Shown here piece after piece: positions 1 through 8,228 of a stretch of DNA of 64,000 nt. Position numbers and translations under genes: made by a program. Location of the stretch: assembly GCA_020073005.1 (NCBI GenBank), contig JAIQFX010000048.1, positions 1-64,000 on the forward strand, read 5' to 3'. The notes beneath the pieces are model-generated. The model was not told where the DNA came from. It did not search any database and saw only the letters and a program-made list of their open reading frames with translations. Position 1 is the stretch's first letter. Each line of letters begins with the position of its first letter. This DNA comes from Terriglobia bacterium. Lineage in GTDB: Bacteria; Acidobacteriota; Vicinamibacteria; Vicinamibacterales; CAVVIG01.

Positions 1-1386
1 CCGGCCGACATCGTCAAGGAAGCGACCGGTCCGAACGGCGCGAGCGTGACGTTCGCCGTGTCGGCGAGCGACGGAGTCACGCAAGGACTGACTCCGGCCT
101 GCGCGGCCTCGAGCGGACAGCTGTTCCCGATCGGGACGACGACGATTAACTGTCCGGTGACGGACGCGGCGGGGAACACGGGATCGGCGAGCTTCAAGAT
201 CACCGTGCGCGACACGACGGCGCCCGCGGTCACGGTGTCGCCGAATCAAGTGCTCGAAGCCACCGGACCGAACGGTGCGGCGGCGATGTTCAGCGCGTCG
301 GCGTCGGACATCGTCGGCGTGACGAGCGGGCCCTCGTGCTCGTCGGCGAGCGGCGCGACGTTCGCAATCGGCACCACGACCGTGAACTGCTCGGCGTCGG
401 ATGCGGCGGGCAACACGGGGTCGGCCTCCCTCACGATCACGGTCCGCGACACGACGGCGCCGGTCGTCACCGCGCCGGCGAACCAGGTGCTCGAAGCGAC
501 CGGACCGGGCGGTGCGGCGGCGATGTTCCAGCCGTCGGCAAGCGACATCGTCGGCGTCACGTCGACGACCTGTTCGCCCGCCAGCGGTTCGTTGTTCGCG
601 ATCGGCACGAAGAGCGTGACATGCTCCGCGTCCGATGCGGCGGGCAACCAGGCGTCGGCCAGCTTCACGGTGACCGTGCGCGACACGACGGCGCCCGTGG
701 TGACGGTGCCCGGCGATCTCACGCGCGATGCGGCCACCAGCGCGGGCGTCGCCGTGACGTTCGCGGCGTCCTCGACCGACGCCGTGAGCGGCGCGCCACT
801 GGCGTCGTGCCTGCCGGCTTCCGGCAGCCTGTTCCCGATCGGTCAGACCGTCGTCACGTGCAAGGCCACCGACGCCGCGGGCAACACGGGCGCGGCGGCC
901 TTCACCGTCAAGGTCGTCGATCCGGTGACGCCGGGCGAGATGCGCGGCGACGGATTCGTGCGCAATGGCGGCACGAAGTACGACTTCGACTTCCTCGTGC
1001 GCGAGCGAGGGACCGGCGCCGATCGCGGGTTCTTCGAAGTCCGGGTGCACGACGACGAACGGAATTCGAAGGACGACAAGACGAAGCCGCGCGACGATCG
1101 CTTCGTGGCGAACACCATCACGTTCGCGGTGTTCAGCGACGATCCGACCATCCGTCCAGGCCATCCGAGGAAGCCGCAGATCGACACGGTGACCTTCAGC
1201 GGACCGGGCGACTGGGACGGCAAGCACGGCTACCGCTTTGAGGTGTTCGCGCAGGACGCCGGCGAGCCGGGACGCCACCGTGAGTCGGTGCGCATCACGA
1301 TCTGGGATCCGGCGGGGACCATCGTCGCGCACGTCGAAGGCGATCTCGACGGCGGCAACGTTCAGTCCGTCCGCATCCATCGCTGA
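1..1386 (+). CDS. HYR-repeat surface protein, 5' end cut by the window
   Basis: The reading frame is open from base 1, so the start lies outside the window; 461 codons are visible. About four HYR (hyalin-type) beta-sandwich repeats of roughly 80 residues follow each other. Each begins with a DTTAP motif, carries two cysteines (a TVNCSASD-type motif in the middle) and ends in AGNTGSASFTVTVRD. After the last repeat comes a non-repeated C-terminal domain of about 140 residues starting near GEMRGDGFVRNGG, rich in charged beta strands, like C-terminal modules of secreted HYR proteins. HYR domains are usually adhesive or structural modules of exported proteins. No sorting signal is visible at the C-terminus. 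A hairpin follows the stop. The exact role cannot be told. Confidence 0.8.
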   Translation, partial: PADIVKEATGPNGASVTFAVSASDGVTQGLTPACAASSGQLFPIGTTTINCPVTDAAGNTGSASFKITVRDTTAPAVTVSPNQVLEATGPNGAAAMFSASASDIVGVTSGPSCSSASGATFAIGTTTVNCSASDAAGNTGSASLTITVRDTTAPVVTAPANQVLEATGPGGAAAMFQPSASDIVGVTSTTCSPASGSLFAIGTKSVTCSASDAAGNQASASFTVTVRDTTAPVVTVPGDLTRDAATSAGVAVTFAASSTDAVSGAPLASCLPASGSLFPIGQTVVTCKATDAAGNTGAAAFTVKVVDPVTPGEMRGDGFVRNGGTKYDFDFLVRERGTGADRGFFEVRVHDDERNSKDDKTKPRDDRFVANTITFAVFSDDPTIRPGHPRKPQIDTVTFSGPGDWDGKHGYRFEVFAQDAGEPGRHRESVRITIWDPAGTIVAHVEGDLDGGNVQSVRIHR

Positions 1387-1402
1387 GTGTTTCCTGGGCA
1401 GG

Positions 1403-1424
1403 GCCGGGTCCGAACGGACCCGGC
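1403..1424 (+). terminator. GC-rich hairpin after the HYR gene
   Basis: A perfect 10-bp inverted repeat (1403-1412 with 1415-1424) starts 16 nt after the stop codon and is followed by a pyrimidine-rich CTTCCTTCC stretch rather than a clean T-run. It probably ends transcription of the HYR gene. A second 8-bp hairpin (1447-1454 with 1461-1468) follows. Confidence 0.55.
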
Positions 1425-1480
1425 GCTTCCTTCCGCGAATCTCTGTCGCCCGGCTTTCGGGCCGGGCGCCACGAGTCGTC

Positions 1481-1530
1481 TACAATGCGCGCATGTCTGC
1501 CCGATGATCGTGAGGGTCCACGATCGGGTA
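1481..1530 (+). promoter_or_regulatory. Candidate promoter and leader of the methyltransferase gene
   Basis: A TACAAT -10-like box lies at 1481-1486, six bases before an ATG at 1493 that opens a four-codon frame (MSAR, stop at 1505-1507). A 7-bp hairpin (1506-1512 with 1519-1525) overlaps the end of that mini-frame, and the methyltransferase ATG is at 1541. No convincing -35 box is seen. Whether the mini-frame is translated is unknown. Confidence 0.35.
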
Positions 1531-1540
1531 GAGAAACGAC

Positions 1541-2359
1541 ATGGCGAAGCAGGGCGAGATCGACTACCTGAAGAACATCGGCGACGCCGGCGTGCGCCAT
1601 GCGATCAACAAACCGTTCTCCGATCCGGACTGCGATCGATTCCTGATCGAATTCGGATTGGTGCTGTCGCTCCTGCCGCCCCCGCCGGCGCGGCTGCTGG
1701 ATCTCGGGTGCGGCACGGGCTGGACGAGCGTGCTCTTCGCCCGGCGCGGCTACGACGTCGTCGGCGTCGACATTTCCTCGGACATGATCGAGCACGCCGG
1801 CCGGAATCCCGACGCGCGCGGGCTGGCCAACCTGCGGTTCCAGGTGAGCGACTACGAGGACCTGCGCTTCGCGGAGGAGTTCGACTGCGCGGTGTTCTTC
1901 GACGCGCTGCACCACGCCGTCGACGAGAAGCTGGCCGTCGAGCGGACGTACGCCGCGCTCAAGCCCGGCGGCGCGTGCGTGGCGTCCGAGCCGGGCAAAG
2001 GGCACCAGGACGCCGAGTCCTCGCGTGAGGCGGTGAAGAAGTGGAACGTCACCGAGAAGGACATGCACCCCGACAAGATCATCGCGCTCGCGCGCGCGGC
2101 CGGGTTTCGCGAATTCAAGGTCTATCCCCATTTGTTCGACATGAGCCAGGTCGTCGCGCAAAGTTTCGACAGCAACGCGGTGCCCGCGTTCGATCCGGCG
2201 GAGAAGCCGTCGCTCAAGGCGCGCGTCAAGGAGCGCCTCGTGCCGCTCCCCAAAGAATCGCCCGCGCTTCGCCGGATGCGCTACAGCGAGACGATCAGCG
2301 CGCTGGTGTACATGCTCGCCAGCGTCGGCAACACCGGCGTCGTGCGGATGATCAAGTAG
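1541..2359 (+). CDS. Class I SAM-dependent methyltransferase
   Basis: A 272-residue soluble protein with a Rossmann-type SAM-binding core: motif I is LDLGCGTGWTS near residues 50-60, followed by a GVDISSDMI acidic-loop motif near residue 75. This matches the methyltransferase 11/25 families. The C-terminal third (residues about 170-272) is not typical of the core and may bind the substrate. It ends 22 bp before the ligase gene and may be co-transcribed with it. The substrate cannot be predicted. Small-molecule or lipid methylation is as likely as any other role. Confidence 0.8.
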   Translation: MAKQGEIDYLKNIGDAGVRHAINKPFSDPDCDRFLIEFGLVLSLLPPPPARLLDLGCGTGWTSVLFARRGYDVVGVDISSDMIEHAGRNPDARGLANLRFQVSDYEDLRFAEEFDCAVFFDALHHAVDEKLAVERTYAALKPGGACVASEPGKGHQDAESSREAVKKWNVTEKDMHPDKIIALARAAGFREFKVYPHLFDMSQVVAQSFDSNAVPAFDPAEKPSLKARVKERLVPLPKESPALRRMRYSETISALVYMLASVGNTGVVRMIK

Positions 2360-2381
2360 GACGATTCCGCCTGACGCCGCC

Positions 2382-3461
2382 ATGCCGACGCCCGCGTTTG
2401 CCGTCGCTCCGCCAATCGAGCCGATGCTCGCGAAGCTCGCGGACGCGCTGCCCGAGGGACCGTTCCTGTACGAGCCGAAGTGGGACGGCTTTCGCGCGAT
2501 CGTGTTTCGCGGCGGCCCCGACGTCTACATCCAGAGCCGCGATCTCAAGCCGCTCGATCGGTACTTTCCCGAATTGCATGACGCGCTGATCTCCGGCCTG
2601 CCGGACGGCTGCGTTCTCGACGGCGAGATCGTCATCGCCACGCCGAAGGGCCTCGACTTCGACGCGCTGCAGATGCGGCTCCATCCCGCCGCGTCGCGCG
2701 TCGAGAAGCTGGCGAAGGCGTCACCGGCGGCGTTCGTCGCGTTCGACGCGATCGCCGTCGACGGCCGGGACCTCCGCGGCGCACCGCAGACCGAGCGGCG
2801 CGCGCGTCTCGAGCACCTGCTCGCGGCGGCGAAGCCGCCGATTCACCTCACGCCGATGACGCGCGATCGCGCGCAGGCGTCCGAGTGGCTCGCGCGATTC
2901 GAGGGCGCGGGCCTCGACGGCGTGATCGCGAAGCCGGAGACCGGCACGTACCAGCCGGGCAAGCGCGCGATGATCAAGATCAAGCACGCGCGCACCGCCG
3001 ACTGCGTCGTCGCCGGCTTTCGCTGGCACAAGGCAGGCAGGAACGCGCTCGTCGGCTCGCTGCTGCTCGGGCTCTACGACGATCAGGGACGGCTCCACCA
3101 CGTCGGCGTGACGTCGTCGTTCACGATGACGATGCGGCGTCAGCTCGCCGAGGAGCTCGCGCCGCTTCGCGAGCACGCGCTCGACGATCATCCGTGGCGC
3201 GAGTGGGCCGAGGCAGGAGATGGAGAGACCGCACGGATGCCGGGCGGGCAGAGCCGCTGGAGCGCGGGCAAGGATCTGTCGTGGGAGCCGCTGCGGGTCG
3301 AGCGCGTCTGCGAAGTGAAGTACGACCACATGCAGGGCTCGCGCTTCCGGCACGCGGCCGTGTTCCGGCGATGGCGCGCGGACAAGCGTCCGGCCGATTG
3401 CCGCTACGACCAGCTCGAGGTCACGACTCCGTACGAGCTTTCGAGGGTCTTCGGGGCGTAG
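2382..3461 (+). CDS. ligC: ATP-dependent DNA ligase, LigC-like
   Basis: A 359-residue enzyme that would seal DNA nicks using ATP. Motif I, the lysine that is adenylated, is EPKWDGFRA (K33). Downstream are DGEIV (motif III), GLDGVIAKP (motif IV) and the MIKIKHARTADCVV block (motif V), then an OB-fold domain with the C-terminal VKYDHMQGSRFRH region. The length and lack of extra domains match stand-alone LigC-type ligases rather than LigD fusions. It converges on a LigD-type polymerase gene, and the two 3' ends overlap by 41 bp within a 17-bp inverted repeat. The pairing suggests an end-joining or gap-repair role. No Ku gene is in the window. Confidence 0.9.
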   Translation: MPTPAFAVAPPIEPMLAKLADALPEGPFLYEPKWDGFRAIVFRGGPDVYIQSRDLKPLDRYFPELHDALISGLPDGCVLDGEIVIATPKGLDFDALQMRLHPAASRVEKLAKASPAAFVAFDAIAVDGRDLRGAPQTERRARLEHLLAAAKPPIHLTPMTRDRAQASEWLARFEGAGLDGVIAKPETGTYQPGKRAMIKIKHARTADCVVAGFRWHKAGRNALVGSLLLGLYDDQGRLHHVGVTSSFTMTMRRQLAEELAPLREHALDDHPWREWAEAGDGETARMPGGQSRWSAGKDLSWEPLRVERVCEVKYDHMQGSRFRHAAVFRRWRADKRPADCRYDQLEVTTPYELSRVFGA

Positions 3462-4746
3462 GGGGACGGGAGTCGGCTGGGATGCTGGCCGACTCCCGTC
3501 CCCCGCCCCAGTCGTCCGGATCCAATGCTTCCTGCGCGGGACGGAGATTCTGCGGCACGTGCTGAAGATTGACGCGGATGCGCGTCCACGTGCGGAAGCG
3601 GCCGCGCATCACGTCGACGAGGACGTCGGCGGCTTGCAGGTGGGCGCTCGCGTCCCGGTGACGCGCCTTCCAGCGTTCGAGTCCGGCGAGCGCGTCCGCC
3701 TTCTCCCGCGCGCGCGCGATCTCAATCAATGGATGCGCCGGCGTGCGCCGCCGCGACGGCGCGACGCGCGGGCCTTCGCCGGCCTGCTTCCGGTAGTGCG
3801 GCGGCCACGGCGCATCGCCGAGACCCTCGGCTTCCTGTCGTTTCGAGAGCTCGAGCAGCGCGTCCAGCGATCCCGAATGGTCGTCGATCGCCGCGTGGCG
3901 ATCGCCAATCGCCGCGAACCGCGCGGGCATCGTCGCGAGCGTGAAGTCGCCGGGCTCGCACGCGTCGATCTCGTCCCAGGCGAGCGGCGCCGACACGCGC
4001 GCGTCGGCCGTCGGTCTGACCGAGTACGCGCTCGCGATCGTGCGATCCTTGGCGTTCTGGTTGTAGTCCAGAAACACCCCGTGCCGCTCTTCCTTCCACC
4101 ACCTGCTCGTCGCGATTGCCGGCGCGCGCCGCTCGACGTCGCGCGCGAGCGCCAGCGCCGCGCGGCGAACTTCGTCGAACGTCCAGCGCCGCTCGATGCG
4201 GACGTAGATGTGCATGCCGCGCGAGCCTGACGTCTTCGGCCAGCCGGTGAGGCCGACGTCGGCGAGCGTCGCGCGCACGACGCGGGCGACCTCGCGGATC
4301 TGGGACCACTCGACGCCGGGCACCGGATCGAGATCGACGCGCAACTCGTCGGGATGATCGAGATCGTCTGCGCGCACCGGATGCGGATGCAGCTCGAGGC
4401 AGGCGAGGTTCGCCATCCACACGAGCGCGGCCGCGTCGCGCGGGACGACTTCTTCCGCCGTGCGGCCCGACGGAAACTGCAGCGCAACGACGTCGATCCA
4501 CGGCGGCCGCGACTCGGGCGCGCGCTTCTGAAAGAAGAACTCGCCGCCGACGCCGTTCGGATAGCGGACGAGAACGTTCGGCCGCCCGCCCGCGCCGCGC
4601 AGCGCGCCGTCGGCGACCGCAAGGTAGTAGCGCGCGAGATCGAGTTTGGTGTGGCCCGTGCCGGGAACGAGCACCTTGCGAGGATTGGAGATCGCGACCT
4701 CGCGTCCCGCGACGGCGAGGAGCTCCTGCTCGACCCGGCTCGGCAT
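3421..4746 (-). CDS. LigD-type DNA polymerase/primase (AEP, NHEJ polymerase domain)
   Basis: A 441-residue stand-alone homologue of the polymerase domain of bacterial LigD, an archaeo-eukaryotic primase-like enzyme that fills and extends broken DNA ends. Visible motifs: the metal-binding DLD at 138-140 (RVDLDPVPG), SGSRGMH at 173-179, and the third acidic residue D227 in LDYNQNAKDRT. There is no ligase or phosphoesterase domain. The C-terminal 100 residues are charged and low-complexity, and the last 25 run through the palindromic repeat, so the tail is probably dispensable. It converges on the ligC-like gene. Confidence 0.9.
   Translation of the reverse strand: MPSRVEQELLAVAGREVAISNPRKVLVPGTGHTKLDLARYYLAVADGALRGAGGRPNVLVRYPNGVGGEFFFQKRAPESRPPWIDVVALQFPSGRTAEEVVPRDAAALVWMANLACLELHPHPVRADDLDHPDELRVDLDPVPGVEWSQIREVARVVRATLADVGLTGWPKTSGSRGMHIYVRIERRWTFDEVRRAALALARDVERRAPAIATSRWWKEERHGVFLDYNQNAKDRTIASAYSVRPTADARVSAPLAWDEIDACEPGDFTLATMPARFAAIGDRHAAIDDHSGSLDALLELSKRQEAEGLGDAPWPPHYRKQAGEGPRVAPSRRRTPAHPLIEIARAREKADALAGLERWKARHRDASAHLQAADVLVDVMRGRFRTWTRIRVNLQHVPQNLRPAQEALDPDDWGGGRESASIPADSRPPTPRRPSKARTES
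3461..3504. repeat. 17-bp palindromic repeat at the ligase/polymerase junction
   Basis: GGGGGACGGGAGTCGGC (3461-3477) is repeated perfectly inverted at 3488-3504 with a 10-nt loop. The ligase stop abuts the left arm, and the end of the convergent polymerase gene is translated through the element. The same GGGGGACGGGAGT core recurs at 22044-22104, so this is a dispersed family. It could also act as a two-way terminator. Confidence 0.75.
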
Positions 4747-4753
4747 CCGGCGA

Positions 4754-6280
4754 CTATACCGAATCTGCTACGCGGACCTGCTGGTCATTCACCGGCCGCA
4801 GCCGGCGGTCGAGGATCCGCCCCCGACGAGCGACGATGTCCGGAACGGCGTCGACGTCGGTGGCGGACGTGTGGAAGTTGACGATGCACGCGCGCAGCGC
4901 GTAGCGGCCGCGGATCACCGCATTGGACACGAACAGTTCCCCGCCACGCTGCAAATCGTCCAGCAGCGCCTCGTTCAGCTGATTGAGGTACTGCTCGACG
5001 GCGTCGCTGCCGCGCTGGGACCGCAAGTCCGCCGGGACGTACCGGAACGTCGTGATGCTCAGCGCCTGCGTCATCAGCTGCAGTTCCGGATGCCGTTCAA
5101 CCGCGCGAGCCATGGCCCGCGACAGCTCGATATCGTCGGCGATCATGCGACGGTATCCGGCCGCGCCGACCTGTCGGAGCGCCAGCCACACTTTCAGCGC
5201 GCGGAACCCCCGCGAATTCTGCACTCCGTAGTCCACGAAGTTCAGAACGCGATCGTCGAAGTGGTAGTACGCCGGGTGATACGCGAACGCGCGGCGCAGC
5301 GCCTGGCGGCTCCGCACGAGCGCGCAGCCCGCTTCGAGCGGCGCATACAGCCATTTGTGCGGATCGACCGCGACCGAGTCGGCCTCCGCCAGGCCGCGAA
5401 GCTCGGGCGGCGCGTCGGGGAGCGCGGCGGCGAAGCCTCCGTACGCGCCGTCGACGTGAAACCAGATCTTTTTCTCGCGGCAGACTTCCGCGATCTCGTA
5501 CAGCGGATCGACGGCGCCGGTGCTCACCGATCCAGCCGTGCCGACGACGAGAAACGGCAAGCGGCCCGCGGCCACGTCCGCGTCGATCGCGCGGCGCAGC
5601 GCCGCGACGTCCATCTGCAGCGTGTCGCGCGTTTCGATCCAGCTGATGGCCTCGGTGCCCAGGCCGCAGAGGTCAGCGGCCTTCTGAATCCAGGTGTGCG
5701 CTTCGGCGGATGCGTACGCGACGAGCGGCCGGCCGGCTCGGCCGCTGACGCCTTTCGCGCGAATGTCCCACGGCGCGGCCGCCGCGCGCGCCGCGAGGAA
5801 GCAGACGATGTTCGCCATGTTGCCGCCGCTGACGAGCAACCCGCCGCAGTCCGCGGGAAAACCGATCAGCTCCGCAATCCATCGCACCGTCTGCGCTTCG
5901 ATCTCCGTCGCGGCCGGCGACAGCGTCCACGACCCGACGTTCGGGTTCAGCGCGGACGCGAGGAAGTCGCCGAGGATGCCGATCGGGGCCGGTGGCGCGG
6001 TGATGTATCCGAAGAATCGCGGATGCGCGTTGAAGAGCGAGTGATCGAACAGCCGGCGCGCCGTGTCCGCCAGGAGCGCCGCCGGATCAGTGCCGTGCTC
6101 GGGCAGCGGCCCCGCGAGGTCGAGCGCGTCGCGAACGGCCGACGGAGAGTGATCGCGAGTGACCGGACGCGCCGGCACGGACGCGAGCAGTGACGCGAGT
6201 TGATCCACCAACTGATGGCCGAGGACCTTGAAGGTCTCCGCGTCCATCGCGAGCGGTGCGTGTCTCGAAGGAAGTGTCAT
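4754..6280 (-). CDS. PLP-dependent group II amino-acid decarboxylase
   Basis: A 508-residue fold-type I enzyme of the aromatic-amino-acid/glutamate decarboxylase family. The PLP lysine is K309 in SVAVDPHKWL. H195 (SAEAH) should stack on the cofactor, and D277 (HVDGAYGG) should pair with its ring nitrogen. The start at 6280 gives an ATGA overlap with the stop of the upstream deacetylase gene, so the two are probably translated together. A second ATG at codon 12 is possible. Substrate (tyrosine, tryptophan, DOPA or other) cannot be read from sequence. Confidence 0.88.
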   Translation of the reverse strand: MTLPSRHAPLAMDAETFKVLGHQLVDQLASLLASVPARPVTRDHSPSAVRDALDLAGPLPEHGTDPAALLADTARRLFDHSLFNAHPRFFGYITAPPAPIGILGDFLASALNPNVGSWTLSPAATEIEAQTVRWIAELIGFPADCGGLLVSGGNMANIVCFLAARAAAAPWDIRAKGVSGRAGRPLVAYASAEAHTWIQKAADLCGLGTEAISWIETRDTLQMDVAALRRAIDADVAAGRLPFLVVGTAGSVSTGAVDPLYEIAEVCREKKIWFHVDGAYGGFAAALPDAPPELRGLAEADSVAVDPHKWLYAPLEAGCALVRSRQALRRAFAYHPAYYHFDDRVLNFVDYGVQNSRGFRALKVWLALRQVGAAGYRRMIADDIELSRAMARAVERHPELQLMTQALSITTFRYVPADLRSQRGSDAVEQYLNQLNEALLDDLQRGGELFVSNAVIRGRYALRACIVNFHTSATDVDAVPDIVARRGRILDRRLRPVNDQQVRVADSV

Positions 6281-7104
6281 GAGTCGATGCCCTCGAACAA
6301 ATCCGATTCGCGCTGCCGTCCTGCGTTGACGAGGCTGAACACGCGATAGAACGAGAGCGATCCCCAGGGCGCCTCGCGCTGATCGGGACCGAGTCCTTGC
6401 AGCGCCGCGTACGCGCTCACCTGGGACTCGTGACACGAGACGGCGCGCCACACCGCCGGCCACCACTGTCGCGTGTCGATCACCGTCGTGACCGCCCAGT
6501 CCGGCCACGGCGTCGCCTGGCGTTCGACGCCGTCCACGGTGAAGACGAGTTTCCTGAAGGCGGCCTCGTATGCGGCCCACGCGCGCGCGTTCCAGGCGAG
6601 GTGATACAGCTTCGACACCACATGGGGCCGGCCGAGGTCGCGCCCTGCGTCGTAGGACGCGTCGGTGGCCGCGACGATCGCGGCAGTGGTCAGCTGAGAG
6701 ATCGCGATGTGATCCGTGTGGCCGTACGCGCCGTCCGGCGCGAAGGTGAGGACGACGTGCGGCCGCGCGCGGCGGATCTGCTCGACGATCGCGGGCACGC
6801 CGTCGTTCACGGCGACTTGATCGATCTGCTGATCCCGGTAATCGAGGACGGCGACGTGACCGACGCCGAGCACGGCGGCTGCCGCGCGAAGCTCGCGCTC
6901 ACGAATCGACGACAGCGCCGCGCGGCCCGGATGCTCCGCGCTGCCGGCGAGGTGACCGAAGTAGCGGCCGCGTTCGCCGCGTGTCGCCGTCACGAGAAAC
7001 GTCCCGGCGCCCTCGCTCGCGTACCGGGCCAGCACGCCGCCGAAGCCCATGGACTCATCGTCGGGATGAGCCGCCACCACCATCAATCGCCGCGCCGCGG
7101 TCAC
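6277..7104 (-). CDS. PIG-L/LmbE family N-acetyl-sugar deacetylase
   Basis: A 275-residue zinc hydrolase. The AHPDDE signature is at residues 12-17, and a second metal motif (GHTDH) at 129-133. The family removes acetyl groups from N-acetylglucosaminyl conjugates or similar amides. No signal peptide is seen, so it is cytoplasmic. It precedes and overlaps the PLP decarboxylase gene by 4 nt. The pairing suggests one small-molecule pathway, but the substrate is not clear. Confidence 0.88.
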   Translation of the reverse strand: MTAARRLMVVAAHPDDESMGFGGVLARYASEGAGTFLVTATRGERGRYFGHLAGSAEHPGRAALSSIRERELRAAAAVLGVGHVAVLDYRDQQIDQVAVNDGVPAIVEQIRRARPHVVLTFAPDGAYGHTDHIAISQLTTAAIVAATDASYDAGRDLGRPHVVSKLYHLAWNARAWAAYEAAFRKLVFTVDGVERQATPWPDWAVTTVIDTRQWWPAVWRAVSCHESQVSAYAALQGLGPDQREAPWGSLSFYRVFSLVNAGRQRESDLFEGIDS

Positions 7105-7241
7105 GCGCCCAGCCTCCCTGGCGAACGCCGAGGTCCGCCATATCCAGAGGCGACACTGTAGCGCGATCGATGCGAGTCTCGCGTCCCTCCGTCAGGCCAT
7201 TCTCGCGGGCCGCGCCGAAATGGCCTTAACGGGCCACCCGC

Positions 7242-8084
7242 CTAGCGCTTCGCGGCGATGAACGCGAACGCGTTGATGCTGCCGCTGGGATTCCGCCAGT
7301 AGAACTGGATGCTCCGCTGCGCCCAGAAGGCGCGCCCGTTGTTCCAGGCGGCCAGCGGGCCCGTGAAGATGATGTGCGCGCCGTTGACGCGCACGTCGCC
7401 GCGCCCGCCGCTCGGCGACGAGTACGTCCCGTCGGCCAGGATGTCGATTCTCGACGTGCCCTGCGAGAACCACGATCCGACGATCTCCGCCGGAACGCAG
7501 CCGCTTCGGAACAGCGCGGCGTTCTCGGTCGCGCTGCTCATCGGGAACGGCCCGCCCTTCTTCTCGGTCTCCTCCAGGCGGCAGCCGGCCGTCGTGGGTG
7601 ACGTCGGCCGCGGCGTCGTCGTCGGCGGAGTTGTCGGCGGAGTCGGCTGGCGCGACGCCGGCCCGCTGGCGACGTTGATTCTGATCTCGCGCACGGCGCC
7701 GCGTGTGTACTGGAAGCTGAGCTCGTACCGCCCGGCGATCGCGTGGTCGCCGTTGCCGAAGACGCGCTCGACCTCGGAGCGATCGCTGCCGATCGTGATG
7801 CCGCTGGCGAGGCGCACGCCGGACCCCTTGATGACGCAGTGCCACAGCTCGGTGCCGGCCGAGTTGTACACGAGGCTGAAGTCGCGATAGTTGATGCCGC
7901 CGCCCGACGATCGGAAGTCGGAGACCGGAGCGCCGAACCGCGCCCGCACCTGCTCGGCGCTCATGCTGAGCGACAGGCCGTTGGAGAGGGGCTCGACGAC
8001 GTTGTCGCCTTGCGCGGCGGTCACCGCCGTGAGGAGGACGACAAACACGAGGCGGACGAAGAAACGGCGATGCGTGATGGGCAT
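7242..8084 (-). CDS. Secreted protein of unknown function
   Basis: A 280-residue protein with a cleavable-looking signal peptide (RRFFVRLVFVVLLTAVTAAQG). The N-terminal half (about 30-135) resembles small lipoprotein-like folds, with a phrase close to RARFGAP-x-SDF and an IGSDRSEVERVFG turn. Then comes a Pro/Thr-rich linker (about 145-165), and a C-terminal beta domain with two cysteines (CRLEET; SGCVPAE). No named domain is recognised. It is transcribed away from the membrane glycosyltransferase gene, with a hairpin between them. Confidence 0.65.
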   Translation of the reverse strand: MPITHRRFFVRLVFVVLLTAVTAAQGDNVVEPLSNGLSLSMSAEQVRARFGAPVSDFRSSGGGINYRDFSLVYNSAGTELWHCVIKGSGVRLASGITIGSDRSEVERVFGNGDHAIAGRYELSFQYTRGAVREIRINVASGPASRQPTPPTTPPTTTPRPTSPTTAGCRLEETEKKGGPFPMSSATENAALFRSGCVPAEIVGSWFSQGTSRIDILADGTYSSPSGGRGDVRVNGAHIIFTGPLAAWNNGRAFWAQRSIQFYWRNPSGSINAFAFIAAKR

Positions 8085-8124
8085 GCGCCGGCGGCTACAA
8101 GCGCCGTACCGGGCCGGCCTTGGG

Positions 8125-8146
8125 CAGGAATTCGCCCCAATTCCTG
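8125..8146 (-). terminator. Hairpin between the membrane protein and the secreted protein genes
   Basis: CAGGAATT (8125-8132) and AATTCCTG (8139-8146) form an 8-bp stem with a 6-nt loop in the 144-bp spacer 8085-8228. There is no T-run. It may be a terminator for the gene ending at 8229 or an operator for the gene starting at 8084. Confidence 0.35.
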
Positions 8147-8228
8147 ACGTTCGCTTTAGCCGGCCGCGTCGGTGGCGGTCACTGCCGGTTTTCCGGCGGA
8201 GCGCCCTCGGTCTCGGGCGCGCGGCCGA

